A DNA stretch of 64,000 nucleotides from the NCBI RefSeq assembly GCF_003330845.1, contig NZ_CP026121.1, forward strand, positions 2,275,501 through 2,339,500, given 5' to 3'. The stretch's first letter is position 1. Each line of letters begins with the position of its first letter. Shown piece by piece: positions 18,956-27,164 of the stretch. The DNA is from Streptomyces sp. Go-475. Its GTDB lineage: Bacteria > Actinomycetota > Actinomycetes > Streptomycetales > Streptomycetaceae. A program made the position numbers and the translations under genes. Under the pieces are notes generated by a model, which had not been told where the DNA came from, did not search any database, and worked only from the letters and a program-made list of their open reading frames with translations.

Positions 18956-18993
18956 GTAACACGGGGTTCACATTCGAGCAATGGCCGGGAAAT
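18956..18993 (+). promoter_or_regulatory. GlnR-type operator of glnII
   Basis: Half sites at an 11-base period: GTAAC (18956-18960), TTCAC (18967-18971), GCAAT (18978-18982), GAAAT (18989-18993). The layout is that of the glnA box, with weaker match in the second and third elements. A TTGACA follows at 19000-19005. It lies 103 bases before the glnII start. Confidence 0.72.
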
Positions 18994-19095
18994 CGCCTGT
19001 TGACAAGCTGCCGGGCAACTACGGCGGCGCCCCAGTGCCGCAGCGCCGCAGCACCCGCGATACGCGCCCAGACACACCCCCGAAGGATGTGGCCC

Positions 19096-20127
19096 GTGAC
19101 CTTCAAGGCTGAGTACATCTGGATCGACGGCACCGAGCCGACGGCCAAACTGCGTTCCAAGACCAAGATCATCGCGGGTTCCCCCGCCGGTCTCGACGCG
19201 CTGCCGATCTGGGGCTTCGACGGGTCCTCCACCAACCAGGCCGAGGGCCACGCCTCGGACTGCGTCCTGAAGCCGGTCTTCACCTGCCCGGACCCGATCC
19301 GCGGCGGCGACGACGTGCTGGTGCTGTGCGAGGTGCTGAACATCGACCTCACCCCGCACCCGAGCAACACGCGTGCCGCGCTGGCCGAGGTCGCGGAGAA
19401 GTTCGCGGCGCAGGAGCCGATCTTCGGCATCGAGCAGGAGTACACGTTCTTCCAGGACGGCTACCCGCTCGGCTTCCCCAAGGGCGGCTTCCCGGCCCCG
19501 CAGGGCGGCTACTACTGCGGCGTCGGCGCCGACGAGATCTTCGGCCGTGACGTCGTCGAGGCCCACCTGGAGAACTGCCTGAAGGCCGGTCTCGGCATCT
19601 CCGGCATCAACGCCGAGGTCATGCCGGGCCAGTGGGAGTTCCAGGTCGGCCCGCTCGCCCCGCTGGAGGTCTCCGACCAGCTGTGGGTGGCCCGCTGGCT
19701 GCTCTACCGCACCGCCGAGGACTTCGACATCGCCGCCACCCTCGACCCGAAGCCGGTCAAGGGCGACTGGAACGGCGCCGGTGCGCACACCAACTTCTCC
19801 ACCAAGGCGATGCGCGAGGGCTACGACGCGATCATCACCGCGTGCGAGGCGCTCGGCGAGGGCTCCAAGCCGCTCGACCACGTCAAGAACTACGGCGCCG
19901 GCATCGACGACCGCCTGACCGGTCTGCACGAGACCGCCCCGTGGGACAAGTTCTCCTACGGCGTCTCCAACCGCGGTGCCTCGGTCCGTATCCCGTGGCA
20001 GGTCGAGAAGGACGGCAAGGGCTACATCGAGGACCGCCGCCCGAACGCCAACGTCGACCCGTACGTGGTGACCCGCCTGCTCGTCGACACGTGCTGCTCG
20101 GCTCTGGAGAAGGCCGGCCAGGTCTGA
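19096..20127 (+). CDS. glnII: glutamine synthetase type II
   Basis: 343 aa from the GTG at 19096, the usual length; GAAGGA lies 8 bases upstream. Eukaryote-type GSII, a heat-labile cytoplasmic octamer/decamer that makes glutamine when nitrogen is scarce. Signatures: LPIWGFDGSSTNQAEGH near the start, EQEYTFFQDGYPLGFPKGG, PAPQGGYYCGVG, AEVMPGQWEFQVGP and NGAGAHTNFS. GSII lacks the GSI adenylylation site, so GlnE does not act on it; control is by GlnR/GlnRII on transcription, consistent with the operator upstream. A strong hairpin (20149-20179) follows the stop. Confidence 0.97.
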   Translation: MTFKAEYIWIDGTEPTAKLRSKTKIIAGSPAGLDALPIWGFDGSSTNQAEGHASDCVLKPVFTCPDPIRGGDDVLVLCEVLNIDLTPHPSNTRAALAEVAEKFAAQEPIFGIEQEYTFFQDGYPLGFPKGGFPAPQGGYYCGVGADEIFGRDVVEAHLENCLKAGLGISGINAEVMPGQWEFQVGPLAPLEVSDQLWVARWLLYRTAEDFDIAATLDPKPVKGDWNGAGAHTNFSTKAMREGYDAIITACEALGEGSKPLDHVKNYGAGIDDRLTGLHETAPWDKFSYGVSNRGASVRIPWQVEKDGKGYIEDRRPNANVDPYVVTRLLVDTCCSALEKAGQV

Positions 20128-20148
20128 TCCACCCCACAGCTCCGCACA

Positions 20149-20179
20149 GGGGGCGCCCACCGGAGCGGTGGGCGCCCCC
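20149..20179 (+). terminator. glnII terminator
   Basis: Perfect 13-bp stem (20149-20161 with 20167-20179), 5-base loop, 21 bases after the glnII stop. Confidence 0.85.
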
Positions 20180-20256
20180 TCGTGTGCGTGCCGGGGAAGC
20201 GTCCAAGCAGTGAGAGGAGGGTCCTGCCGAGGGCCTTCTTCTGCTTCAATGGGGGC

Positions 20257-20379
20257 ATGGCCAGCCTCCAGAAGCTCCCCGCGACGGGTCGCCATGACCT
20301 CGAGCCCTTCTGGCCTTCCCGTCAGCACCACGACTTCGACCGGGTGTGTTGCCGCGCGACGAACGCGCCGGCCCTCTAA
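20257..20379 (+). CDS. small ORF, possible leader peptide before glnRII
   Basis: 40 aa reading MASLQKLPATGRHDLEPFWP then SRQHHDFDRVCCRATNAPAL. The start ATG has GGGGG upstream and a TTCAAT hexamer 6 bases before it. The tail pattern R-x-H-x-D-x-x-R-V followed by Cys-Cys resembles the short 'putative leader peptides' annotated in many streptomycetes upstream of regulated genes. A frame starting at 20182 is open but the first 25 codons look unconserved. It ends 82 bases before glnRII. Coding is uncertain because it is short. Confidence 0.4.
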   Translation: MASLQKLPATGRHDLEPFWPSRQHHDFDRVCCRATNAPAL

Positions 20380-20461
20380 AGCCGTACCTCCCGGTCTTCG
20401 GCCAGCGCGCAACGGCGTACGTCCCCTGACGAACCTCTCGCGCGAAAAGAGCTGACCTCTC

Positions 20462-21049
20462 ATGGCGACCACTCGTTCCCTGTCCACCGCCACCCTCGAC
20501 TCCCCCGCCCCGCACGGCCCCCGGCACCGGCTGCGTGCCGTCGACCGGGACGAGGTGGTGACCGTGGCGGATCTGCTGCCGCCCGGTGCCACCTGGCTGC
20601 CGGCTCCCCCGCACACCCTGCCGACGCTGCCCGGGCAGCCGCCGATGATCGGCTACCTGGTGCTCGTCCCGGCCGACCAGCAGCCGCCGTTCCCGGTGGC
20701 GGTGCCGGACCGGCCCGCGGCGACCGGCCCCGAGGCCGGGGCCGAGCCGGGCGGCGAGCCGCTGATCCGCGTCGACACCGTGCAGCGCACCGCCGAGGTG
20801 GCCGGCCGGCCCCTCGACCTCACGTACCTGGAGTTCGAGCTGCTCGCCCACCTGGTGGCGCACCCGGGCCGGGTGCACACCCGGGACCAGCTGGTCGGCA
20901 CGGTGTGGGGCTACGGGCACGTGGGCGACGGCCGCACGGTCGACGTCCACATCGCCCGGCTGCGCCGCAAGCTGGGCGCCGAGCACCGCGACACGATCCG
21001 GACGGTGCGCCGCGTCGGCTACAAGTACGTGCCGCCGACGGGCCACTGA
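20462..21049 (+). CDS. glnRII: GlnRII-like OmpR-type nitrogen regulator
   Basis: 195 aa. The C-terminal 95 residues are an OmpR/PhoB winged helix: TYLEFELLAHLVAHPGRVHT, then QLVGTVWGYGHVGDGRTVDVHIARLRRKLG and TVRRVGYKYVPP. The N-terminal 100 residues are short and proline-rich and do not contain a normal receiver domain with the phosphorylated Asp. In S. coelicolor glnRII lies beside glnII and its product binds the same promoters as GlnR; the position here is the same. It is therefore assigned by context and domain. No ribosome site of note precedes the ATG. Confidence 0.8.
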   Translation: MATTRSLSTATLDSPAPHGPRHRLRAVDRDEVVTVADLLPPGATWLPAPPHTLPTLPGQPPMIGYLVLVPADQQPPFPVAVPDRPAATGPEAGAEPGGEPLIRVDTVQRTAEVAGRPLDLTYLEFELLAHLVAHPGRVHTRDQLVGTVWGYGHVGDGRTVDVHIARLRRKLGAEHRDTIRTVRRVGYKYVPPTGH

Positions 21050-21163
21050 CCCAGCCCTCCGGCCCCGGCCCCGACCCGCCCCGAGCGCGACTCCCCCGCT
21101 CGGCCGTCTGCTGACAGCAGATCCTCGTTCCGCCGCGCCGCCCCACCCGGCAGAGTCGGCGGC

Positions 21164-22180
21164 ATGAGGCTTCTGATGCTGGGCGGTACGGAGTTCGCGG
21201 GGCGGCCCGTCGTGGAGGCGGCGCTGCGGCGGGGCTGGGAGGTGACCGTGTTCCACCGGGGGCGGCACGCGGCGCCGCCGGGCGTGCGGTCGCTGCACGG
21301 CGACCGCACCGCGCCCGGCGGACTGGCCGCCCTCGCCGAGGACCCGGGCGAGTGGGACGTCGTCGTCGACACCTGGTCGGCGGCGCCCCGCGCGGTGCGG
21401 GACGCGGCGCGGCTGCTGCGGGGCCGCGCCCGCCGGTACGTGTACGTGTCGAGCTGCTCGGTGTACGCGTGGGCCCCGCCCGCCGGGTACGGCGAGGACG
21501 CGCCCGTGGTGGAGGGGGCGTCGGCCGACGCGGAGCAGACCGACTACCCGCGGGACAAGCGGGGCGGTGAGCTGGCCGTCCTGGACGCCTTCGGCGAGGA
21601 CCGGTCGGTGCTCGTGCGGGCCGGGCTGCTCCTCGGCCCGTACGAGAACGTCGGCCGGCTGCCCTGGTGGCTCGGCCGGACGGCGCGCGGCGGCCCGGTC
21701 CTGGCACCGGGCCCGCGCGAACTGCCCCTGCAGTACGTGGACGTGCGCGACCTCGCCGAGTGGATCCTGAACGCGGCGGAGCGGGAGCTCAGCGGGCCGT
21801 ACCACCTGATGAGCCCGCAGGGGCACACCACCATGGGCGAGTTGCTGGACGCCTGTGTGCGGGTCACCGGCGGGGCGGCCGAACTCCGGTGGACGGAGCC
21901 GGAGGTGATCCTCCGGGCGGGCATCGAGCCGTGGACCGAGCTTCCGGTGTGGGTGCCGCCGGGCAGCGACCTGCACGACGCCCTGCACAGCGCGGACGTC
22001 TCCCGGGCCCTCGCGGCCGGGCTGCGCTGCCGGCCCGTCGAGGAGACCGTGGCCGACACCTGGCGGTGGCTCCAGGCCATCGGCGGCACGGCGCCCCAGC
22101 GCCCCGACCGGACGCGCAAGGGCCTCGACCCGGAGGTGGAGGCGAAGGTGCTCGCGGCCGGCGGGTCCGCGCAGGTGTAG
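21164..22180 (+). CDS. NAD(P)-dependent epimerase/reductase (extended SDR)
   Basis: 338 aa. The dinucleotide fold begins MRLLMLGGTEFAGRPVVEAA, an atypical SDR motif (GGTEFAG) as in some isoflavone-reductase-like and actinobacterial reductases. The segment RYVYVSSCSVYA holds the SDR catalytic Tyr region, and YPRDKRGGE has the Lys context. A C-terminal part follows with WTEPEVILRAGIEPW. The substrate is unknown. A CAGAGT hexamer ends 7 bases before the ATG, which suggests a leaderless transcript. It stands upstream of, and 68 bases from, a two-component pair but need not be cotranscribed. Confidence 0.78.
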   Translation: MRLLMLGGTEFAGRPVVEAALRRGWEVTVFHRGRHAAPPGVRSLHGDRTAPGGLAALAEDPGEWDVVVDTWSAAPRAVRDAARLLRGRARRYVYVSSCSVYAWAPPAGYGEDAPVVEGASADAEQTDYPRDKRGGELAVLDAFGEDRSVLVRAGLLLGPYENVGRLPWWLGRTARGGPVLAPGPRELPLQYVDVRDLAEWILNAAERELSGPYHLMSPQGHTTMGELLDACVRVTGGAAELRWTEPEVILRAGIEPWTELPVWVPPGSDLHDALHSADVSRALAAGLRCRPVEETVADTWRWLQAIGGTAPQRPDRTRKGLDPEVEAKVLAAGGSAQV

Positions 22181-22248
22181 GTAGCACCACCCCCGACCGG
22201 GTGTCCCGGCCCCGTGCCCCCGCACCTGCGCTCGGCCAGACTGACGCC

Positions 22249-23514
22249 ATGACCATCGACACGAAGAGCGGCAACGGGCGCACTCAGGGGCGGGGCGTGG
22301 GGATCGCCGCGGTGCGGGGGCTGGCACTGGCCCTCGTCAGTCTGCCGGGGGCGGTGCTGTGCTTCTGCCTGTCCCTGGTCTCGATCGCGCTCATCCCGAT
22401 CGGGGTCGGGCTCGTGACGACGCCGTACGTGCTCACGGGGGTGCGGGCGTTCGCGAACTGGCGGAGGGTGCTCGCGGCGGAGTGGGGCGGGGTGCGGATA
22501 CCCCCGGCGTACCGGCCACTGCCGAGGAGCGCCAATCCGTGGACCCGCACCGTCGCGCTGCTGCGCGACCAGGCGACCTGGCGGGACCTGAGGTGGCTGC
22601 CGGTCGACATGACCGCCGGGTTCGTCACCGCGCTGCTGCCGGCGGTGCTGCTCTTCTATCCCCTGGAGGGGTTCGCGATCGCGGCCGGCCTGTGGCGGTT
22701 GCTGGACGGCTCGGGCGGCTACTGGTACGGCTTCGTGCGGGTCCACGACCAGACCTCCGCGTTCGGCGCGGCGGCCCTCGGCCTGGTCCTGCTCTTCTTC
22801 GCGCACTTCCTCACCCCGCGCCTGCTGGACGTCCACTTCCGGCTCACCCGGGCCGTGCTCGGCGGCGGCCAGGGGGAACTGGCCGAGCGGGTGCGGGTGC
22901 TGACCGAGACGCGGCGGGACGCCGTCGACACCTCCGCCGCCGAACTGCGGCGCATCGAGCGTGACCTGCACGACGGGGCGCAGGCCCGCCTGGTAGCGAT
23001 GGGCATGGACCTCGGCACCATCGAGGCGCTCCTCGACAAGGACCCGGCCCAGGCCAGGGAACTGATCGCGCAGGCCCGCAAGTCCTCGGTGGAGGCGCTG
23101 ACCGAGCTGCGCGAGCTGGTGCGCGGCATCCATCCGCCGGTCCTCGCCGAGCGGGGTCTCGGCGACGCCGTGCGGGCGCTGGCGCTGCGGCTGCCGGTGC
23201 CGACCGAGGTGAGCGTGGACCTGCCCGGGCGGGCGGAGGCGCCCGTGGAGTCGGCCGCGTACTTCGCCGTGAGCGAGGTGCTCACCAACGCCGTGAAGCA
23301 CTCCGGCGCCGACCGGATCTGGATCGACCTGCACCGGGCGGACGGCATGCTGCGGGCGACCGTCACCGACAACGGCAGGGGCGGCGCGGTGATCGGGGCC
23401 GGTTCGGGACTGGCCGGGGTGGAGCGGCGACTGGGTACATTCGACGGCGTCCTGGCCGTCAGCAGTCCCCCGGGCGGCCCCACCATGGTCACCATGGAGA
23501 TCCCTTGCGCGTAG
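22249..23514 (+). CDS. NarL-type sensor histidine kinase
   Basis: 421 aa from the ATG at 22249 (CAGACT six bases before it, possibly leaderless). The first 215 residues contain a streptomycete 'sensor' domain with hydrophobic helices (ALALVSLPGAVLCFCLSL, AGFVTALLPAVLLFYPLEGF, AALGLVLLFFAHFLTPRLL). The dimerisation box RRIERDLHDGAQARL carries the phosphorylated His241. The ATPase part shows SEVLTNAVKHSGADRI and DNGRGGAVIGAGSGLAGV. The stimulus is unknown. The response regulator gene overlaps its last 10 bases, so the two are translated together. Confidence 0.93.
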   Translation: MTIDTKSGNGRTQGRGVGIAAVRGLALALVSLPGAVLCFCLSLVSIALIPIGVGLVTTPYVLTGVRAFANWRRVLAAEWGGVRIPPAYRPLPRSANPWTRTVALLRDQATWRDLRWLPVDMTAGFVTALLPAVLLFYPLEGFAIAAGLWRLLDGSGGYWYGFVRVHDQTSAFGAAALGLVLLFFAHFLTPRLLDVHFRLTRAVLGGGQGELAERVRVLTETRRDAVDTSAAELRRIERDLHDGAQARLVAMGMDLGTIEALLDKDPAQARELIAQARKSSVEALTELRELVRGIHPPVLAERGLGDAVRALALRLPVPTEVSVDLPGRAEAPVESAAYFAVSEVLTNAVKHSGADRIWIDLHRADGMLRATVTDNGRGGAVIGAGSGLAGVERRLGTFDGVLAVSSPPGGPTMVTMEIPCA

Positions 23515-24158
23515 TCCTGGCCGAAGACCTGTTCCTGCTGCGCGACGGACTCGTCCGGCTGCTCCAGGCGCACGGCTTCGAGATCGCGGCGGCCGTCGAG
23601 TCCGGGCCCGAACTGGCCGCCGCGCTGGCCGAGCTGGACCCGGACGTCGCGGTCGTCGACGTCCGCCTGCCGCCCACGCACACCGACGAGGGCCTGCAGT
23701 GCGCGCTCGACGCCCGCAGGAGGCGGCCCGGGCTGCCGGTGCTGGTGCTCTCCCAGCACGTGGAGCAGCTGTACGCGCGCGAGCTGCTCGCCGACGGCAG
23801 CGGCGCCGTCGGGTATCTGCTGAAGGACCGGGTGTTCGACGCCGAGCAGTTCGTGGACGCCGTACGGCGGGTCGCCGCCGGGGGCACGGCGATGGATCCG
23901 CAGGTCATCCAGCAGCTGCTGGCGCGGCAGTCGGGCGGCGACCGGCCGCTGGCGCGGCTGACGCCCCGGGAGCGGGAGGTGCTGGAGCTGATGGCGCAGG
24001 GCCGGTCCAACGCGGCGATCGCCGGGAAACTGGTCGTGACGGAACGGGCGATCGCCAAACACACCGCCAATATCTTCGCCAAACTGGGCCTTGAGGTCTC
24101 GGACGACGACAACCGGCGCGTGCTGGCGGTTCTCGCGTATCTCGACCACGGCCGGTGA
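23505..24158 (+). CDS. NarL/LuxR-type response regulator
   Basis: 217 aa, TTG start with GGAGA upstream, overlapping the kinase gene by 10 bases. Receiver domain with Asp52 in VAVVDVRLPPTHTDEG and the conserved Lys in GYLLKDRVFD. The C-terminal LuxR helix-turn-helix reads LTPREREVLELMAQGRSNAA followed by RAIAKHTANIFAKLGL. It is the partner of the preceding kinase. Its target genes are not visible; the following DUF1996 gene is separated by a terminator. Confidence 0.93.
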   Translation: MRVVLAEDLFLLRDGLVRLLQAHGFEIAAAVESGPELAAALAELDPDVAVVDVRLPPTHTDEGLQCALDARRRRPGLPVLVLSQHVEQLYARELLADGSGAVGYLLKDRVFDAEQFVDAVRRVAAGGTAMDPQVIQQLLARQSGGDRPLARLTPREREVLELMAQGRSNAAIAGKLVVTERAIAKHTANIFAKLGLEVSDDDNRRVLAVLAYLDHGR

Positions 24159-24186
24159 AACCGGACGGACCGTTTCACCCCTCGTG
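24146..24186 (+). terminator. terminator after the two-component operon
   Basis: GGTGAAAC (24154-24161) pairs with GTTTCACC (24172-24179), extended outward by CCACG (24146-24150) with CGTGG (24182-24186). It lies across the response-regulator stop codon. Confidence 0.6.
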
Positions 24187-24361
24187 GGTGATCCACAACG
24201 GCCGGTGCCGGAGGGGCTGTTGAGGACACAGAGCCCTCACGAATCTCGCATCAATTTCCGAGACATCTGAACACCCCTGGGACGGCCTCCGTATGGAAGG
24301 GAGCCGCTTCACTCCTGTCGGGCGCCTCGATGCCCCCGAAAAAGGAAGTCAGAGGAGTTCC

Positions 24362-25912
24362 ATGGGACGCAACACAAGAAAACGCCGTACGCCGCTGGCC
24401 ACCAAGGCCATAGCCGCATCGGCGGCCCTAGCGCTCGGTGGGGGCGGGCTGATCTGGGCAAACTTCTATGCCTCGGCGCATGAGGAGAACTCGGCGAACC
24501 AGACGAAGTCCGCGGGCGCTCAGATCGCCACGATCCAGTGCCCGGACGTCGGCCAGAAACTGACCGACGTGCCGGACGGTGCCCGCCAGGGGGTGGACAA
24601 GGAGCTGGCGAACCTCGACAAGCAGATCAGCGAGGCCTACACCCGGCTCGCCTCCACGCGCCAGGCCCAGGCCGGTGACCCGGGCTTCGTCAACAACGCC
24701 ATCCTCGGCCCGCTGAAGTCGAAGCGCGTCGCGGCCCTCGACCGGATCGGCATCAACATCCGCCGGGTGGGCGGACAGGCCCCGGGCAACCTCGAGCAGC
24801 TGGCCGAGTGCAAGGGCATGGCCGCCGACGCGAACACCAACGACGGCCAGGCCGGAGGCGGGCAGAACAACGACGGCCAGAACAACGACGGGCAGAACGG
24901 CGGCGGCCAGAACAACGACGGCGGTCAGGACCAGGGCCAGGACAACGGCCAGGACCAGGGTCAGGGCGGCAACGGCGGGCAGGCGGGCAACGGCCCGGCG
25001 GCGGCGGACTTCATCAAGATCGAGGACGTCCAGCCGGGCTCCCGCAACCTGCCGAACGGCCTCGCCGCGAACGGCGACGGCGGTTCCACGGGCTCGTTCA
25101 CCACGAACTGCGGCACCAACGAGAACGAGAACCGCAACTCCGACAACGTGATCGTGGCGCCCGGCGTGTCCAACGGCGCGCAGCACCAGCACGACTACGT
25201 CGGCAACCAGAGCAACAACGCCTTCGCGAGCGACGAGGACCTGGCGAACGCCCAGACGACCTGCCAGAACCAGGGCGACAAGTCCTCGTACTTCTGGCCG
25301 GTCATCCGCGTCCAGGACGGTACGCAGGACATCGACCAGGGCCAGCCGGGCGGCGGCCAGGACGGCAACGTCGGCAAGATCGTCGAGCCGGCCGAGGCGC
25401 AGCTGAAGTTCGTCGGCAACCGCACCAGCGACGTCGTCGCGATGCCGAAGGCCCTGCGCATCATCACCGGTGACGCCAAGTCCTTCACCAACGGCCTGAA
25501 CAACGCCAACACGTCCTGGAGCTGCACCGGCTTCGAGGACCGTCAGGTGACGGACAAGTACCCGATCTGCCCCGAGGGCAGCAGCGTGGTGCGCACGTCC
25601 AACTTCCAGAGCTGCTGGGACGGCCAGAACATCGACAGCGCCAACCACCGCACCCACGTGGACTTCGTGGAGGCGGACGGCAGCTGCTCGAACGGCTTCA
25701 AGGCCATCCCCCAGCTCCAGGTCCGCCTGGTCTACGACGTCCCGGCGCCGCAGATCAACAACGGGCAGGTGCAGAACGCGTTCGCGATCGACTCCTTCCC
25801 GGAGCAGCTGCACAAGCCGATCACCGACCACAACGACTTCATCAACTTCTTCGACGAGAACGTGATGAACGAGATGGTCCAGTGCATCAACAACGGTGAG
25901 GACTGCCAGTAG
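24362..25912 (+). CDS. secreted DUF1996 protein with repetitive linker
   Basis: 516 aa from the ATG at 24362 (GAGGAG upstream); the open frame reaches 24293. An N-terminal twin-basic export signal ([20 protein letters not shown], then a hydrophobic run to FYASA) is followed by a helical part (residues about 50-165). A low-complexity linker made of Asn/Gly/Gln/Asp repeats (residues about 170-215) comes next. A DUF1996 domain fills the rest, with [25 protein letters not shown], and [16 protein letters not shown]1996 occurs in secreted proteins of fungi and actinobacteria; function is unknown, though the His/Asp-rich motifs suggest metal or glycan binding. It is convergent with a lipoprotein gene. 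Confidence 0.85.
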   Translation: MGRNTRKRRTPLATKAIAASAALALGGGGLIWANFYASAHEENSANQTKSAGAQIATIQCPDVGQKLTDVPDGARQGVDKELANLDKQISEAYTRLASTRQAQAGDPGFVNNAILGPLKSKRVAALDRIGINIRRVGGQAPGNLEQLAECKGMAADANTNDGQAGGGQNNDGQNNDGQNGGGQNNDGGQDQGQDNGQDQGQGGNGGQAGNGPAAADFIKIEDVQPGSRNLPNGLAANGDGGSTGSFTTNCGTNENENRNSDNVIVAPGVSNGAQHQHDYVGNQSNNAFASDEDLANAQTTCQNQGDKSSYFWPVIRVQDGTQDIDQGQPGGGQDGNVGKIVEPAEAQLKFVGNRTSDVVAMPKALRIITGDAKSFTNGLNNANTSWSCTGFEDRQVTDKYPICPEGSSVVRTSNFQSCWDGQNIDSANHRTHVDFVEADGSCSNGFKAIPQLQVRLVYDVPAPQINNGQVQNAFAIDSFPEQLHKPITDHNDFINFFDENVMNEMVQCINNGEDCQ

Positions 25913-25931
25913 TCCGCACCCGCACACAGCA

Positions 25932-25967
25932 GAAAGCCGGCGGTGGGAATTCCCACCGCCGGCTTTC
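25932..25967. terminator. 36-bp perfect palindrome between convergent genes
   Basis: Eighteen bases on each side (25932-25949 and 25950-25967) are exactly complementary with no spacer and a GAATTC centre. It lies between the DUF1996 gene and the convergent lipoprotein gene and would end both transcripts. As AT-free stems go it is one of the strongest hairpins in the window. Confidence 0.85.
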
Positions 25968-25988
25968 GCTTGCCCGGGTTCCGCGCGG

Positions 25989-26417
25989 TCAGCCGTGGTG
26001 GTTGCCGCTGTTGTGACTGCCACCGGGGTTCATGTGCTCGGAGCCCTCTTCCATGGTTCCGCCGAGCGTGCCCTGCAGCGCCGTGACCGTCTTCTCCTGG
26101 CCGACGGCGACCCACTTGCGGCCGACGAGGTAGTAGCCGCCGTAGTCCTTGGCGCTGTTCAGCCACTCGCGCTGGCCGCGGTCGGTGGCGAAGGTGGCGA
26201 GGACGTACTTCTCCTCGCCCTTCTTGCAGATGGCCTGGCGGATGGTGTCGGCGTCGGTCTGCATGTTCGGCTTGCACTTGGCCTCGGCCGCGATGTGCTC
26301 CAGGCTGCCGGTCACCGCCTCCGGAACGGCCGCCTCGTCCTTGCCGGATCCGCAGCCGGCCAGCGCCAGTATCGCCACCGCGCCGCTCAGCGCGAGCATC
26401 GGTCGGGTCACCCTCAT
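25989..26417 (-). CDS. small lipoprotein, function unknown
   Basis: 142 aa. A lipoprotein signal is clear: MRVTRPMLALSGAVAILALAGC with lipobox LALAGC, and GGAGGAACAG precedes the ATG. The mature part is small and soluble (CKPNMQTDADTIRQAICKKG, with paired Cys that may form a disulfide) and ends in an Asn/His/Gly tail HMNPGGSHNSGNHHG that could bind metal. No domain name is available. It lies convergent with the DUF1996 gene and divergent from the TPR gene, so it is a single-gene unit. Confidence 0.8.
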   Translation of the reverse strand: MRVTRPMLALSGAVAILALAGCGSGKDEAAVPEAVTGSLEHIAAEAKCKPNMQTDADTIRQAICKKGEEKYVLATFATDRGQREWLNSAKDYGGYYLVGRKWVAVGQEKTVTALQGTLGGTMEEGSEHMNPGGSHNSGNHHG

Positions 26418-26564
26418 CTGTTCCTCCGGTCCTTGTCACGGCACGGTCCGGACGCATGCCGCACGGAGCCCTGGCAACAGGCTCTCGCCTTCGATACGGC
26501 CGTGGGGCCCGGGCTGCTCAAAATTCCGCTGCCTCCGTGGGCACTCCCGTGCGAGGGTGGACCC

Positions 26565-27077
26565 GTGAACCAGGACTGGGAAGAGCGTGTGACCGCCCTG
26601 TGGGCCCGTTTCGACGACTACGCCGACACGGACGAGGACGCGGCCCGCTTCCGCGCCGATGTCGACGCCCTCGTCGCCGAACTGCCGGAGGGCAGCCCGC
26701 TCGGGCCGTTCGAGCAGGCCTGTGCCTTTGACTCCACGGGCCACCCGGACCAGGCGGTCCGGCTGTACCGCGAGGCGCTGGCGCGCGGACTCGCCGACGT
26801 CAGCCCCTACAAGACCCGCCGGACGAAGATCCAGCTGGCCAGTTCGCTGCGGAACATCGGGCAGGCGGAGGAGGGCGTCAAGCTCCTCGAACCCGAACTG
26901 GACGCCCCCTCCGACGAACTGGACGACGCCGTGCGCGCCTGTCTCGCGCTCTGTCTGTCCAGCCTGGGCCGTGACCGCGAGGGGCTGTCACTGGCGCTGC
27001 GCGCCCTGGCCCCGCACCTGCCGCGCTACCAGCGGTCGATGGCGAACTACGCCCGGCTGCTGGTGGAGCCCGGATAG
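26565..27077 (+). CDS. small tetratricopeptide-repeat protein
   Basis: 170 aa from a GTG at 26565; the frame runs much further upstream but only this part is TPR-like. Helix pairs are visible in FEQACAFDSTGHPDQAVRLY, LASSLRNIGQAEEGVKLLEP and CLALCLSSLGRDREGLSLAL, the pattern of the Tetratrico_peptide family (PF12688). It is likely a protein-interaction module in the cytoplasm. GAGGGT ends 6 bases before the start, hinting at leaderless expression. Confidence 0.75.
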   Translation: MNQDWEERVTALWARFDDYADTDEDAARFRADVDALVAELPEGSPLGPFEQACAFDSTGHPDQAVRLYREALARGLADVSPYKTRRTKIQLASSLRNIGQAEEGVKLLEPELDAPSDELDDAVRACLALCLSSLGRDREGLSLALRALAPHLPRYQRSMANYARLLVEPG

Positions 27078-27164
27078 CGGCCGGGGGTGGAGCCCGGGGA
27101 GCGGCCCGGGGCGTGACGCTCCGCAGTCAGGTGACCATCGAACGATTCGCTCGTTCTGCTGAAC

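Noticed and set aside
25896..26564. Upstream extension of the TPR gene
   Set aside because: It runs over the lipoprotein gene in antisense and across the 36-bp palindrome; the GTG at 26565 fits better.
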